Notes: generated from the letters alone by a model not told the origin. Positions 1 to 8,663 are shown, counted from the first letter of the stretch. The stretch: 64,000 nt of DNA from Bacillus_BU sp051233475 (GCF_051233475.1 NZ_JBKFGH010000024.1:1-64000); one strand, 5' to 3'. Numbers and translations: made by a program.

Positions 1-72
1 CTCTACTTAGAGTTGCCCAAAATTAATACAATACAAATTTGGAGTGGGAGCCTTGACAGTTTCGTTCATATC

Positions 73-142
73 AGGAGGCTCCCGGACTCCCCCGCGGAAA
101 GCGAGCACCTGGAGCGGAAATCAACAGCCAACTTTAACACAG
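73..142 (-). repeat. Truncated copy A of a ~130-bp dispersed element
   Basis: Read on the minus strand, this stretch matches the first half of the elements at 20688-20817 and 51703-51834, from the outer CTGTTGATT terminus through the GC-rich core to GGGAGCCTCCT, and then diverges. It also shares the outer flank (ctgtgttaaa) with copy B. It ends about 20 bp before the ribosome binding site of the first gene, so it lies in that gene's leader. Confidence 0.8.
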
Positions 143-175
143 CCTTTTTTTAAAAATAACAAGGAGGAATATCGG

Positions 176-781
176 ATGGAAACTTCTAGTGAAAGTAAAA
201 ACGAAGTTGAAAAGAAGTTCGGCAAGCGATTGTCTTTAATCATCCGTGTGCTGGTTTTTCTTGGGGCAGTAGCACTTATATACGTAAATTCTGAACGACT
301 GATTAGCTTATACAATCATTATTTTGTAAATGATCATGAAGAGTTGGTTACCTATTTAGATCAAGTAGAGCGCTACAACGATGATAGTGATTCGATTGTA
401 AAAAACGTTAAGTTGAAATTATTCCGGTTATCGTCCGAGGAGTATTCAAGTGAAATCCAGAAAACAAAGGACCAACTTCAGCAATTGATTGATGAAGCCA
501 TGAAGCTTAAGGCCCCGAACGGCTTTGAAAATCATAAAAAATCCGTTTTGGCTCTGTTAGACCAGCGAATGGTCGTGTTAGTCGAGTTAGACGAAGCTCG
601 GAAGGTGAATCTTTTTGACAAGCTCAACGCCTCTTTAAATGACTTGAAGCAGAAGCAAGAGTTTGAGCGGGCAAGTTTAGAACAGGCCTTCATGGATTCT
701 GGAATTGAGTATAAAGAGTTGGGTGACGGGTCATTCCGTTTTTGGTATAAGGAGCATTCTGGGAAGGAATTTAAGGAATAA
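176..781 (+). CDS. Unrecognised single-span membrane protein
   Basis: A 201-residue protein of no family I recognise. The ATG at 176 follows an AAGGAGGA site at 161-168; an in-frame upstream extension would run through the dispersed repeat and is rejected. A charged N-terminus of about 20 residues precedes one hydrophobic span (about 22-40, IIRVLVFLGAVALIYV). The remainder is a charged, helical domain rich in Glu and Lys, likely coiled coil around 95-125 and 150-175. The expected topology is N-in with a long extracytoplasmic helical domain, but this is inferred. It stands alone and is followed by a clear terminator at 861-899. Confidence 0.75.
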   Translation: METSSESKNEVEKKFGKRLSLIIRVLVFLGAVALIYVNSERLISLYNHYFVNDHEELVTYLDQVERYNDDSDSIVKNVKLKLFRLSSEEYSSEIQKTKDQLQQLIDEAMKLKAPNGFENHKKSVLALLDQRMVVLVELDEARKVNLFDKLNASLNDLKQKQEFERASLEQAFMDSGIEYKELGDGSFRFWYKEHSGKEFKE

Positions 782-860
782 TCTATATCGGTAAGACGTA
801 TTTATTTTTAAAAATTAAACAATAATGGTAACAACCAACCATTTTACCGTTTTGATGTAA

Positions 861-899
861 AATGCCTCGCTCAGATGGGTTTTGAGCGGGGCATTTTTT
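861..899 (+). terminator. Rho-independent terminator of the first gene
   Basis: A 13-bp stem, AATGCCTCGCTCA (861-873) with TGAGCGGGGCATT (883-895) including a G-T pair, is followed by a T run. Confidence 0.85.
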
Positions 900-1049
900 G
901 TCCACAAGCGCTGTTAGCCTTATAACTGATTTTTAGTGGTTTCTCATTTTCTGATGTTAACAAGACCCTACAATTAGTGGCAGTAACCGTGTTGCCTTTA
1001 TTGGTTGCATAGCCGCTAAGATATCTAAAAATTGTTTAATAGACCTGGA

Positions 1050-1363
1050 CCTTATTGGTTATAAAACTCGTTTAGGAGTCCTGTGAATTTATAACCAATA
1101 GCCTTTATTGGTTATAATATTTGCTTGGAATTCCGAGAATTTGTCACCAATAGACCTTATTGGTTATAAATTTCGCTTGGGTGTCCTGTGAATTTATAAC
1201 CAACAGCCTTTATTGGTTATAAAATTTGCTTGCAATTCCGGGAATTTGTCACTAATAGACCTTATTGGTTATAAAATTTGCTTGCAATTCCGGGAATTTG
1301 ACACTAATGGACCTTATTGGTTATAAAATCCGCTTGGGTGTCCCAAAAATTTGTCACCAAAAG
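1050..1363. repeat. Tandem array of six 52-53 bp dyad units
   Basis: Units begin at 1050, 1102, 1155, 1207, 1260 and 1312. Each starts CCTTATTGGTTATAA or CCTTTATTGGTTATAA. Units 1 and 3 end in TTTATAACCAA, the inverted complement of the start, so each can fold as a hairpin; units 2, 4 and 5 end in a TTGTCACCAA-like or TTGACACTAA-like arm. A decayed half-unit precedes the array at about 994-1012. The stretch 900-1400 holds no credible gene. Confidence 0.9.
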
Positions 1364-1400
1364 CCCTATTACTATAGTTTTAAAAAAACACAACCATGCA

Positions 1401-1434
1401 CAAAAAAACAGACCTTATAAAAAAAGTCTGTTTA
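1401..1434 (-). terminator. Terminator of the cold-shock gene
   Basis: Stem AAACAGAC (1406-1413) with GTCTGTTT (1426-1433). On the minus strand it ends in a run of T from 1408 to 1402. Confidence 0.8.
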
Positions 1435-1480
1435 TTGTCTGTTTTGGCAGTGATAGCCGTAGTGGTCCACCGCTAGTTCA

Positions 1481-1681
1481 TTATGCTTTATGAACGTTTG
1501 CTGCTTGTGGGCCGCGCTGACCTTGCTCAACTTCAAAGGTTACTTCCTGGCCCTCTTCTAACGTTTTGTACCCTTCGCTTTGAATAGCTGAAAAGTGAAC
1601 AAATACGTCCTCTCCACCTTCGCGCTCAATGAATCCAAAACCCTTTTCAGAATTAAACCATTTTACTTTTCCACGTTCCAT
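1481..1681 (-). CDS. csp: Cold-shock protein, CspA/CspB family
   Basis: A 66-residue single cold-shock domain, the usual family length. RNP1 is KGFGFI (about 13-18) and RNP2 is VFVHF (about 26-30), the aromatic single-stranded nucleic-acid binding face. Family members bind mRNA or single-stranded DNA and keep RNA unfolded. The ATG at 1681 is preceded by AGGAGG; a start six codons upstream would place the ribosome site inside the coding region. The gene is monocistronic, with its own terminator, and is divergent from the DUF975 gene. Which Csp paralogue it corresponds to cannot be told. Confidence 0.95.
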   Translation of the reverse strand: MERGKVKWFNSEKGFGFIEREGGEDVFVHFSAIQSEGYKTLEEGQEVTFEVEQGQRGPQAANVHKA

Positions 1682-1861
1682 TTTGTTGCCTCCTAGCATG
1701 AATAAATATACAAAATTTCAAAATGAATCTTGCTCATTTTAGTATGTCCAATAAAAGAAATACTAAACATAAATGTTAAATTTTTGTATTTACTTGGACT
1801 TGGCTGACATGAGGACAAGTTTTATTGAATATAACATAATAGCTGCTTGTTTGCTGGCAAG

Positions 1862-1870
1862 TGGTATAAT
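1862..1870 (+). promoter_or_regulatory. Extended -10 promoter of the DUF975 gene
   Basis: TGGTATAAT, an extended -10 (TGnTATAAT), lies 71 bp upstream of the ATG. No good -35 is seen at the right spacing, which fits an extended -10 promoter. Confidence 0.55.
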
Positions 1871-1941
1871 TCAGCTATAAACCAAAACCATTTTCGGTAG
1901 GTTTACTCCCCTGTTCAACGGGGAAAAAGGAGGAAATAAAA

Positions 1942-2610
1942 ATGAGTATTTCTATTTCTAACATCAAGAGTAAGGCACTTGTTGCCTTAAAAGGCCAGTG
2001 GGGAATGGCTGTCTTACTTACTTTTATCGTCTTTCTGATTAATACAATAGTGCCTAGTATTTTTGGCGGAGGTCCCAACTGGAGAGAACCGGAAGATGTG
2101 CCTACTGCAGTAGATCTCCTCAACACGCTTATCTCAATTGCCCTAATCCCTTTATCTACCGCAGTACTCTGGTTTTATTTAGCGCTTGCCAGATATGAAG
2201 GCCCGCAAATCTCTGATGTATTTACAATTTTTAAAGACGCAAATAGGTATTTTAAATTAATTGGCGCTGCATTATTGGTCGGCATCTTTGTATTTCTATG
2301 GTCTCTTTTACTGTTAATCCCTGGAATTATTAAGGCATTATCTTATTCACAAACCTTTTTACTTTTGAAGGATCACCCCGAATATAAAGTGCTCGAAGCG
2401 ATTACCGAGAGCCGAAAACGGATGAATGGGTACAAGTGGAAATACTTCTTATTGAATCTCAGCTTTATCGGCTGGGGAATTCTCTGTATTTTTACGCTTG
2501 GAATTGGCTTTTTGTGGCTGACACCGTACTTATACACATCTACGGCTATTTTTTATAATGAGGTCATTAGTACTCAGGATGGGTACGGTGGGGATGAACC
2601 TGTAGTATAA
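1942..2610 (+). CDS. DUF975 family integral membrane protein
   Basis: A 222-residue protein with an AGGAGG site at 1929. Hydrophobic spans lie at about 22-40, 62-82, 108-130 and 172-198. The family hallmarks are the N-terminal region SNIKSKALVALKGQWGMAV, a central LLLIPGIIKALSYSQTFLLLKD segment, and a C-terminal GYKWKYFLLNLSFIGW followed by TPYLYTSTAIFYNEV. These fit DUF975, a membrane family of unknown function. The gene stands alone, divergent from the cold-shock gene. Confidence 0.85.
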   Translation: MSISISNIKSKALVALKGQWGMAVLLTFIVFLINTIVPSIFGGGPNWREPEDVPTAVDLLNTLISIALIPLSTAVLWFYLALARYEGPQISDVFTIFKDANRYFKLIGAALLVGIFVFLWSLLLLIPGIIKALSYSQTFLLLKDHPEYKVLEAITESRKRMNGYKWKYFLLNLSFIGWGILCIFTLGIGFLWLTPYLYTSTAIFYNEVISTQDGYGGDEPVV

Positions 2611-2664
2611 GTCAAAGCGGGTCTCTTCTGAAAAGACTTAACAAGATTTATTTTTATAAAAACA

Positions 2665-2697
2665 AAGGCTGACAGGGTTTTGTTCCTTGTCAGCCTT
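2665..2697 (-). terminator. Terminator of the sortase operon
   Basis: Stem AAGGCTGACA with TGTCAGCCTT (loop about 10 nt). On the minus strand it is followed by TTTGTTTTTAT. On the plus strand there is no T run, so it mainly serves the sortase side. Confidence 0.75.
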
Positions 2698-2709
2698 CAT
2701 ATTAACTTG

Positions 2710-3321
2710 TTATTCTTTGATATTCTTTGAAATTAAATGGCCCACTAGAATGTACCGTTGTGGGGCATTGCCGATAAAATCGAACGGGTAACAAGTGCTT
2801 ACCGTTAAAATCGCTCTAGGTTTCGGTACGATGACTGTACGGTCGTCAGCATCGACAATTCTTACTTTATGAACCTTATAAGTAAATTCCCCTGCCGAAG
2901 TGGTAACGGTTAGTAAATCTCCGACACCCACTTCCCCTAGCCGTCGAAAAACGGTGTCACGGTGTCCGGACAAAACTGAATTATCTTTCTCGCCTGGAAG
3001 AACACTATTTGCATAATGCCCTACACCCTTTTCTAATTCATCCTCATCCGTTCCATGAAAAATGGGCAAGCTTTCATTTAATTTAGGAATAAAAAGATTT
3101 CCAATTTCTTCTCCCTTTTTTGGGCGAACCGGATATAGCAGTTTTTGTTGATTGTTAACCTTTTGTGGTTTCTTGTCTTGGGTGACATCCGCCTGAGCCG
3201 GTTTTTCTATTTTATATAGAAAATAACCTTTCATGAGCTTAAAGGCATTTGTCGTTGAAAAAGCAAGGCCCCCGCCAATCAACAAAACAGCTAGAATGAG
3301 CAGGAATTTCTTCTTTCTCAT
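2710..3321 (-). CDS. srtD: Class D sortase
   Basis: A 203-residue sortase. It has an N-terminal signal anchor (about 5-22) and a C60 catalytic domain from about 70. The catalytic triad is visible: His120 in SGHRDTVF, Cys177 in LTVSTC (the TLxTC-type motif) and Arg189 in APQRYILVGH. Family knowledge: class D enzymes of Bacillus use LPNTA-type signals and transfer the cleaved protein to the cell wall. The gene starts one base after the end of the gene for an LPNTA protein, its probable dedicated substrate. Confidence 0.93.
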   Translation of the reverse strand: MRKKKFLLILAVLLIGGGLAFSTTNAFKLMKGYFLYKIEKPAQADVTQDKKPQKVNNQQKLLYPVRPKKGEEIGNLFIPKLNESLPIFHGTDEDELEKGVGHYANSVLPGEKDNSVLSGHRDTVFRRLGEVGVGDLLTVTTSAGEFTYKVHKVRIVDADDRTVIVPKPRAILTVSTCYPFDFIGNAPQRYILVGHLISKNIKE

Positions 3322-3322
3322 T

Positions 3323-4378
3323 TTACGATACCTTACGGCTTGTTCGGTAAACGAAGGCTCCTAGTAAAATCATCATGCAACCAACAAGAAGGTTGGTTGC
3401 ATAGTTACCAGCTGTGTTAGGGAGCTTACCGCCCTTTACTGTTTTGACTTCTGGTTGTGGAGCTTTTGCTACTTCCTTAGCTGTTTCTTCCGCTGCTTTA
3501 TCAATTTGCTCACCAATGTCAACAACTGTGCCTGAATCAACCATTTCACCGGTAATAATTAGGTCCGCCAAAAATTTATCATTTTTATCATAGATGCTAA
3601 TTTTTAGCTTGGCATTAGTCAGCTCTTTAAGATTCATAACATCCCAAATGTTCATTGGAGATTCTTCGTTATTTTTGATTAGAGCGAAATCGATCTTTAG
3701 CTCCAATATATCAAGAAACTCATTATAAATAGATAAAAAATCTTTAATTTGGTCAGCACTTAAATCGTCTAACGATTCAAATTCTGCAAATGCTGCCATT
3801 CTTTCTCCAAGAGCTTCAATCTGTGCTAACGTTTCAGGAGCCGATAATTTACTCTCCAAAGCGGTAAAATGATCGGTTAAGTTTTGAACTTCCTGTTGCG
3901 TTAAGCCGAACTCTTCTTCAAAGATGGTTAAGAGCTGATTGATGAATTCTTCATCTATGTATCCTAATTCGTCTTCCCATAAATTCAAGTAGAAATAAAC
4001 GGATGAATCAAGATCCGCTACATAAACGTAGTCGTCAAGCGACTCCCCATTCTCGTCCAACAGGGCAATAAGTTCATCCATCGTTAAACCATATTCTTCT
4101 AACATTGGAGTTAAATTACTATAATCTGCTTTGATTACTTCGCCTAGAGCTTCTGAAAGTTCGTCCACACTTGAAAAATTCGCAATTTCATCCTCATAAT
4201 AAGAAAGTACCAACTCAATATCCTCTCGTGTTACATCAAAACCACGAATTTCACTTACTTCTTTTAGATAGGCTTCCAAATCAGTATCAAAGCTAGCTTC
4301 TTGAGCAGCAAATGATAGATTTGGAAAAAATGATGCGATTAACATTAACGCTAGTAGAACCTTGATGATTTTTTTCAT
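3323..4378 (-). CDS. Processed acidic surface protein with LPNTA sorting signal
   Basis: A 351-residue secreted protein. A signal peptide (1-24, ending near SFAAQ) is followed by a very acidic helical region with repeated YLKEV/LDEL-like helices (about 30-290). A Lys/Pro-rich linker leads to a standard sorting signal: LPNTA at 319-323, a hydrophobic span, and a basic tail ending RTSRKVS. This matches the acidic LPXTA surface-protein family found beside class D sortases in bacilli; its function is unknown. It is the first gene of a two-gene operon with the sortase. Confidence 0.9.
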   Translation of the reverse strand: MKKIIKVLLALMLIASFFPNLSFAAQEASFDTDLEAYLKEVSEIRGFDVTREDIELVLSYYEDEIANFSSVDELSEALGEVIKADYSNLTPMLEEYGLTMDELIALLDENGESLDDYVYVADLDSSVYFYLNLWEDELGYIDEEFINQLLTIFEEEFGLTQQEVQNLTDHFTALESKLSAPETLAQIEALGERMAAFAEFESLDDLSADQIKDFLSIYNEFLDILELKIDFALIKNNEESPMNIWDVMNLKELTNAKLKISIYDKNDKFLADLIITGEMVDSGTVVDIGEQIDKAAEETAKEVAKAPQPEVKTVKGGKLPNTAGNYATNLLVGCMMILLGAFVYRTSRKVS

Positions 4379-4489
4379 TCTTCCGCCTCACTTCCAATAT
4401 TTTCATAAAAACCTAAATATAAGATTAATATGAAAGCCACCGCTTGTATATAGTTTTTTGTCAAAAACCTACACAATAAATCGACAAAA

Positions 4490-4577
4490 AGGGGGCAGAC
4501 CCCCACACCTTTAACGCTTTAAAGAAAAGGGGGCCTGTCCCCCACCGCTTTAACGCGGTGGAGGGACAGGCCCCTTG
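4490..4577. repeat. REP-like palindrome copy 1, doubling as telA terminator
   Basis: The 4529-4574 segment folds into a long stem (GGGGCCTGTCCC-CCACCGC with GCGGTGG-AGGGACAGGCCCC). Read on the minus strand, just after the telA stop, it is followed by CTTTTCTTT, so it can act as that gene's terminator. An extra GGGGGCAGACCCCC block lies at 4491-4504. The core and the flanking TTTAACGC/GCTTTAA halves recur elsewhere in the window. Confidence 0.85.
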
Positions 4578-4578
4578 T

Positions 4579-5793
4579 TTATTTTCCTTTGATTTCTAAT
4601 AGTTTTAATTTTAGTTCGTTTTCCATTGTGGCCAGTTCTTGTTCGGCGGCACGGCGCTTTGTTCTACCCTCTTCTTGGATGCGTAATGTTTCTTCAAGTG
4701 TGGAAATGAGGCTTTCCTGTGTTTTCTTTAATGTTTCAATATCGACAAGGCCCCGCTCATTTTCCTTTGCTGTTTCAATCGTATTCGACTTAAGCATTTC
4801 GGCATTTTTTAATAAAAGCTCATTTGTTGTCTTGGAAACCTGTTTTTGCGCTTCAACAGCATGGCGTTGGCGCAGCAAGGTTAAGGCAATCGCCACTTGA
4901 TTTTTCCATAACGGAATCGCCGTTACGATGGAGGATTGAATTTTTTCCACGAGCGCCTGGTTTGTATTTTGAATGAGACGAATTTGCGGTGCGCTCTGGA
5001 TGGTAATTTCTCGGCTTAGTTTCAAATCGTGCAGACGCTTGTCGAGCCGGTCTGCAAATTGAATCATGTCATTTACTTCTTGGAATTTCATTTGATCCTG
5101 GGTCGCTTCCGCCGCCTTTTTCAGCGCTGGAATCGTCTTTTCCGTAAGCTCTTCCAGTTTTATTTCACCCGCGGCTATGTAGACATTTAAAGCATGGAAA
5201 TAGTCTTTGTTCGTTTCGTAAAGTTTTTCAAGCATGCCAATATCGGATAAAAGGACATTCTTGCTCCGGTCCAATTTGACACTGATGCGATCAATTTGGG
5301 CACTCGTTTTTTGATACTTGGACAGCACCTCTTGAATCGATCCTGACAGCTTTCCGAACATTCGGGACAGCAAGGATGGTTTTTCTGACTTAAGCTCGTC
5401 CGGGTTAATATCGTTGAGCCGCTTCATCAAGTCGTTAATAATATCGCCGACTTCACCTATGTCTTTTTTCTGAACATGCTCAAGCATCGTGTGCGAAAAG
5501 GTTAATAGCTTGGTTTGCGCTTGTGAACCGTAAAGAATCATCGCTTGGTGGTTTCTTGGGTCAATTTGCTCAGCGAGCTGGTATGCCTTTGCTCTATTTT
5601 CAGCAGGAATGACGTCAATGAGTTTCACAGGCTTCTGTTCTTGCAGCGGTTGTGGTGAAAATGGATCCGCTGCTGTCTCGGCTTGGCTTGAGCCATCACC
5701 AAATGGATTGGCTAAAATATCGTCAAGCACATTGCCCGTTTGGTTAAACAAGGTTGGGTTTTTGTCGCTCAAGTTTAAGTCTTTTTCACTCAT
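4579..5793 (-). CDS. telA: TelA/YaaN-like toxic anion resistance protein
   Basis: A 404-residue soluble, almost entirely helical protein. The Asn/Pro/Phe-rich N-terminal tail (1-55, with NPFGDGS) is followed by the TelA domain, including AENRAKAYQLAEQIDPRNHQ and a long coiled coil ending in TMENELKLKLLEIKGK. Family knowledge: TelA proteins are linked to tellurite and other envelope stresses, but the biochemical role is unclear. The start codon overlaps the xpaC stop as ATGA, so the two are translationally coupled, as in the xpaC-yaaN pair of Bacillus subtilis. Confidence 0.9.
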   Translation of the reverse strand: MSEKDLNLSDKNPTLFNQTGNVLDDILANPFGDGSSQAETAADPFSPQPLQEQKPVKLIDVIPAENRAKAYQLAEQIDPRNHQAMILYGSQAQTKLLTFSHTMLEHVQKKDIGEVGDIINDLMKRLNDINPDELKSEKPSLLSRMFGKLSGSIQEVLSKYQKTSAQIDRISVKLDRSKNVLLSDIGMLEKLYETNKDYFHALNVYIAAGEIKLEELTEKTIPALKKAAEATQDQMKFQEVNDMIQFADRLDKRLHDLKLSREITIQSAPQIRLIQNTNQALVEKIQSSIVTAIPLWKNQVAIALTLLRQRHAVEAQKQVSKTTNELLLKNAEMLKSNTIETAKENERGLVDIETLKKTQESLISTLEETLRIQEEGRTKRRAAEQELATMENELKLKLLEIKGK

Positions 5794-6446
5794 TTTTTCA
5801 ACCTGCTTTCTTCAAGATATTTTTGCTCTTTATGGGTGTTGATCGTATACTTTGCAACATCGACTTCGTAATTGAGGTGGTCGATGTCATCGGCAAGAAT
5901 AACGTATAAATCTTTTTCAATCGCCTTTGAAAGATCATTTAATGTATAGCGTGTTTCATTTAAAGTTTGGTTAAGCTCTAACGTTTTTTTAGGCTGGGAT
6001 GTTAATAGAGCGTATTTTTCCGTTAACTCCACAATCGAATCAAGGTGGGAAAAGTAAAACTTTTCAGCCTGGTAAAAGCGCTTCGGTTCTTTTTTCGTTA
6101 GATTGTAAATGCGTCTTGTGATCCGGATAATATCAATTCTTTGCTTAAATGATGGGATTTCGCGAATCTGAAATAATGATTTGTTCAAGCGTTTTATTTT
6201 TAGGTTCGCTTCATCTAAGTTCTTTTTAATATATCGATATTCCTTTCTTGTCAGCTGGTTTTTCTTAAGAAAGCTGGCTTTCACCATCATCGAGAGGAGC
6301 CAATATATGCTGAGCCCTCCGCCCAATGAATAGGCTGATGAAAGCATCATGGTTTGGTCAAATGCAAAAAAGCTTATTAGCCATACGACTATTGCGATTG
6401 GCAATGCCACAAACGTTCCAATTAGAAATGAAATGAACAGGTTCAT
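5790..6446 (-). CDS. xpaC: XpaC-like protein (5-bromo-4-chloroindolyl phosphate hydrolysis family)
   Basis: A 218-residue protein with two N-terminal hydrophobic spans (about 4-28 and 34-52), then a charged helical cytosolic domain (RKEYRYIKKNLDEANLKIKRLNKSL). Its length and its coupling to a TelA gene match B. subtilis xpaC-yaaN. Despite the historical name, a direct phosphatase activity is doubtful; no known phosphatase motif is visible. The two proteins probably act together at the membrane (inference). Confidence 0.85.
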   Translation of the reverse strand: MNLFISFLIGTFVALPIAIVVWLISFFAFDQTMMLSSAYSLGGGLSIYWLLSMMVKASFLKKNQLTRKEYRYIKKNLDEANLKIKRLNKSLFQIREIPSFKQRIDIIRITRRIYNLTKKEPKRFYQAEKFYFSHLDSIVELTEKYALLTSQPKKTLELNQTLNETRYTLNDLSKAIEKDLYVILADDIDHLNYEVDVAKYTINTHKEQKYLEESRLKK

Positions 6447-6741
6447 TGTTCCATCGACTCCTGACTTTTAATCCTTTCTATGCATACGAAATTAGTGTAG
6501 AAAATGTTTCATCACAAATTGAAAAATCGCATGGACCTGAAAGGCTTATTCCTTCTTTTGTTTAAGAATACACCAATAGACGTCCATTTCCTATAGACCG
6601 CAACCTTAATCACAACTAGGACTTAAGACGTAGACATAAACATTGTCTTCGGATTAGATCGGCCATTTCGGTCATTTTCCCCTCTACCAATTATTATATA
6701 AAAAAACCCATCCACTGCCTACAAATACCCCTTCCCCTTTA
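6447..6741. other. Gene-free stretch upstream of xpaC
   Basis: About 295 bp without an open frame worth calling. It must hold the xpaC promoter, read leftward, but no convincing pair of boxes was recognised. Confidence 0.5.
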
Positions 6742-6787
6742 TCGCATTAAAGAGGTGGGGGACTGTCCCCCGCCGCTTTAATGCGGT
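6742..6787. repeat. REP-like palindrome copy 2
   Basis: CGCATTAAAG and CTTTAATGCG arms surround a GGGGGACTGTCCCCC core. It lies about 90 bp beyond the lysP stop, past the terminator. Confidence 0.85.
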
Positions 6788-6790
6788 AAA

Positions 6791-6841
6791 GAAAAAAGAC
6801 ATCTGAGAAGCAGATGACTTTGCTCTGTTCTTAGATGTCTT
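6791..6841 (-). terminator. Terminator of lysP
   Basis: Stem AAGACATCT with AGATGTCTT and a 28-nt loop, then TTTTTTCTTT on the minus strand. Confidence 0.7.
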
Positions 6842-6877
6842 TTATTGTTTACTCTTTTATTGTTAATGATAGATAAC

Positions 6878-8365
6878 TTATTTTTTTAGCGTAGGCGTTA
6901 AATCGCACTCATGAAGAGGGATTACTTTTGTTTTCTTCACAAATTTATAGCCTAACCACACTGCAATAAACAATGGTAAGCCGATATATGAAACCATTAC
7001 TCCGTACCAGTCAATTTTGTCACCTAAGAAGGCAGAATAGTTTTGACCTAAGACTACAAATGCACATAATACGAAGGCAAAAATCGGACCAAACGGGAAC
7101 CACTTAGCACGGTAAGGAAGCTCACTTAAGCTGCGTCCTTGTAACGCAAAAGCTTTACGGAAACGATAGTGGCTGACCGCAATTCCTAACCATACAATAA
7201 ATCCGGACATACCAGATGCGTTCAATAACCAGATATAAACCGCACCATCTCCCAGTAATGAACCAAAAAAGGCTACAAGTCCAACTGCTGCTGTGACAAT
7301 CAAGGCATTAACAGGAACACCGCGTCCATCCACTTTCGCTAAAAACTTCGGTGCCTTTCCTTCCTTAGCCAAATTCCAAAGCATACGAGTAGATGCGTAC
7401 ATTCCTGAGTTACCCGCTGAAAGAACAGATGTTAAAATAACAGCATTCATCGCAGAAGCAGCAAACGCAAAACCAGCACGCTCAAAAATTAACGTAAACG
7501 GGCTCTTTGTTACATCGCCGCTTGCAAGGTCTTCCAGTGTAAATGGAATCAACATCCCAATTACAAAGATCGCTAAAATATAGAATAACAGAATTCGCCA
7601 AAATACTTGTTTGACTGCACGTGGAACATTACGTCCCGGATCTTCACTTTCCCCTGCTGCAACCCCAAGCAACTCAGTACCTTGGAACGAGAACCCGGCT
7701 ACCATGAAGATACCAATCATCGTGAAAAATCCACCGTGGAATGGACCGTCACCTAAAGTAAAGTTTGAAAACCCTACCGCCTTACCAGTAAACACTCCAA
7801 AAATCATTAATAAACCAACAGATAAAAAGAGAATAATCGTAACAACTTTAATAAGTGCAAACCAGTATTCAGACTCACCAAAGCCTTTAACTGATAAATA
7901 ATTCAAACCGAACATAACCGCTAAGAATACAGCACTCCACAAAAGTGAAGAGCTTTCCGGTAACCAGAATTTCACAATAAGTGCCCCGGCAACTAATTCT
8001 GCCGCAACCGTAATCGCCCAGTTATACCAATAATTCCAGCCAAGCGCAAACCCTAAAGCTGGATCAACAAATCTTGTTGCATACGTGCTAAATGAACCTG
8101 CTTCCGGCATGTACGCAGCCAATTCACCAAGACTTGTCATCAAGAAGTATACCATTACACCAATTATGGCATAGGCAAGTAATGCGCCTCCTGGCCCCGC
8201 TGTATGAATGGCAGATCCACTTGCTAAAAATAAACCAGTTCCGATGGCTCCACCAATCGAAATCATTGTTAAATGACGAGCTTGTAAACCACGCTGCAAC
8301 TGTGGTTGTTCAGCTGGAGTTTCCGGCCTGACTAAAACACGTGCTGTTGAATTTCCTTGACTCAT
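6878..8365 (-). CDS. lysP: Lysine permease, amino acid/polyamine/organocation (APC) family
   Basis: A 495-residue, 12-span transporter. The N-terminal part reads GLQARHLTMISIGGAIGTGLF and continues MTSLGELAAYMPEAGSF and FALGWNYWYNWAI, closely resembling E. coli LysP. The GxGxGLF-type loop of span 1 is the substrate-binding signature of the family. The start at 8365 is chosen because AAAAGGAG lies 7 bp upstream; an ATG six codons earlier contains that site inside its own codons. A lysine riboswitch precedes the gene, which independently supports lysine as the substrate. Monocistronic. Confidence 0.93.
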   Translation of the reverse strand: MSQGNSTARVLVRPETPAEQPQLQRGLQARHLTMISIGGAIGTGLFLASGSAIHTAGPGGALLAYAIIGVMVYFLMTSLGELAAYMPEAGSFSTYATRFVDPALGFALGWNYWYNWAITVAAELVAGALIVKFWLPESSSLLWSAVFLAVMFGLNYLSVKGFGESEYWFALIKVVTIILFLSVGLLMIFGVFTGKAVGFSNFTLGDGPFHGGFFTMIGIFMVAGFSFQGTELLGVAAGESEDPGRNVPRAVKQVFWRILLFYILAIFVIGMLIPFTLEDLASGDVTKSPFTLIFERAGFAFAASAMNAVILTSVLSAGNSGMYASTRMLWNLAKEGKAPKFLAKVDGRGVPVNALIVTAAVGLVAFFGSLLGDGAVYIWLLNASGMSGFIVWLGIAVSHYRFRKAFALQGRSLSELPYRAKWFPFGPIFAFVLCAFVVLGQNYSAFLGDKIDWYGVMVSYIGLPLFIAVWLGYKFVKKTKVIPLHECDLTPTLKK

Positions 8366-8412
8366 AAAAAAACTCCTTTTCATATTTGTAGGAAGGAGCG
8401 CAAAATTTCAAT

Positions 8413-8439
8413 AAAAAAAGCCAACGAATTCTCGCGGGC
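8413..8439 (-). terminator. Regulated terminator of the lysine riboswitch
   Basis: GCCCGCGA (8439-8432) pairs imperfectly with TCGTTGGC (8427-8420), followed by seven T on the minus strand. It lies 11 bp past the aptamer and before the lysP ribosome site, so lysine-bound RNA should stop here. Confidence 0.75.
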
Positions 8440-8450
8440 AGTCTCTATTT

Positions 8451-8663
8451 AACCGCATCAAACCTTCCATGAAGATAGCTCAACACAAATGCACAAGGTT
8501 ATGGCATTCGTGACAGTTCTGTTCCTATTCGGAAACAGCCCCAGCATTCGTTGTTAGAGACTCTAAGAATGCTTCGGCGATTTTCCCTTTCAAGTAAGTT
8601 CATCGATATCTCTATATCTCCGTTACTTTACTAATCAAAATCGCGACCTCTACCTCATCGGTT
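8451..8663 (-). promoter_or_regulatory. Lysine riboswitch (L-box) aptamer
   Basis: On the minus strand the conserved L-box blocks occur in order: GATGAGGTAGAGGTCGCGA, AGTAA, GGGAAA with CGCCGAAGC, CTGGGGCTG, GAACTGTCACG, and ATGGAAGG. P1 is closed by AACCG (8663-8659) and CGGTT (8455-8451). The P4 helix GCATTC/GAATGC is also visible. Family knowledge: the aptamer binds L-lysine and represses the downstream gene by premature termination. Confidence 0.95.

Noticed and set aside
44..175. N-terminal extension of the first gene
   Set aside because: It would encode the dispersed repeat; a strong ribosome site precedes the ATG at 176.
1050..1363. A CRISPR array
   Set aside because: Units are nearly identical along their whole length, with no unique spacers, and no cas gene is nearby.
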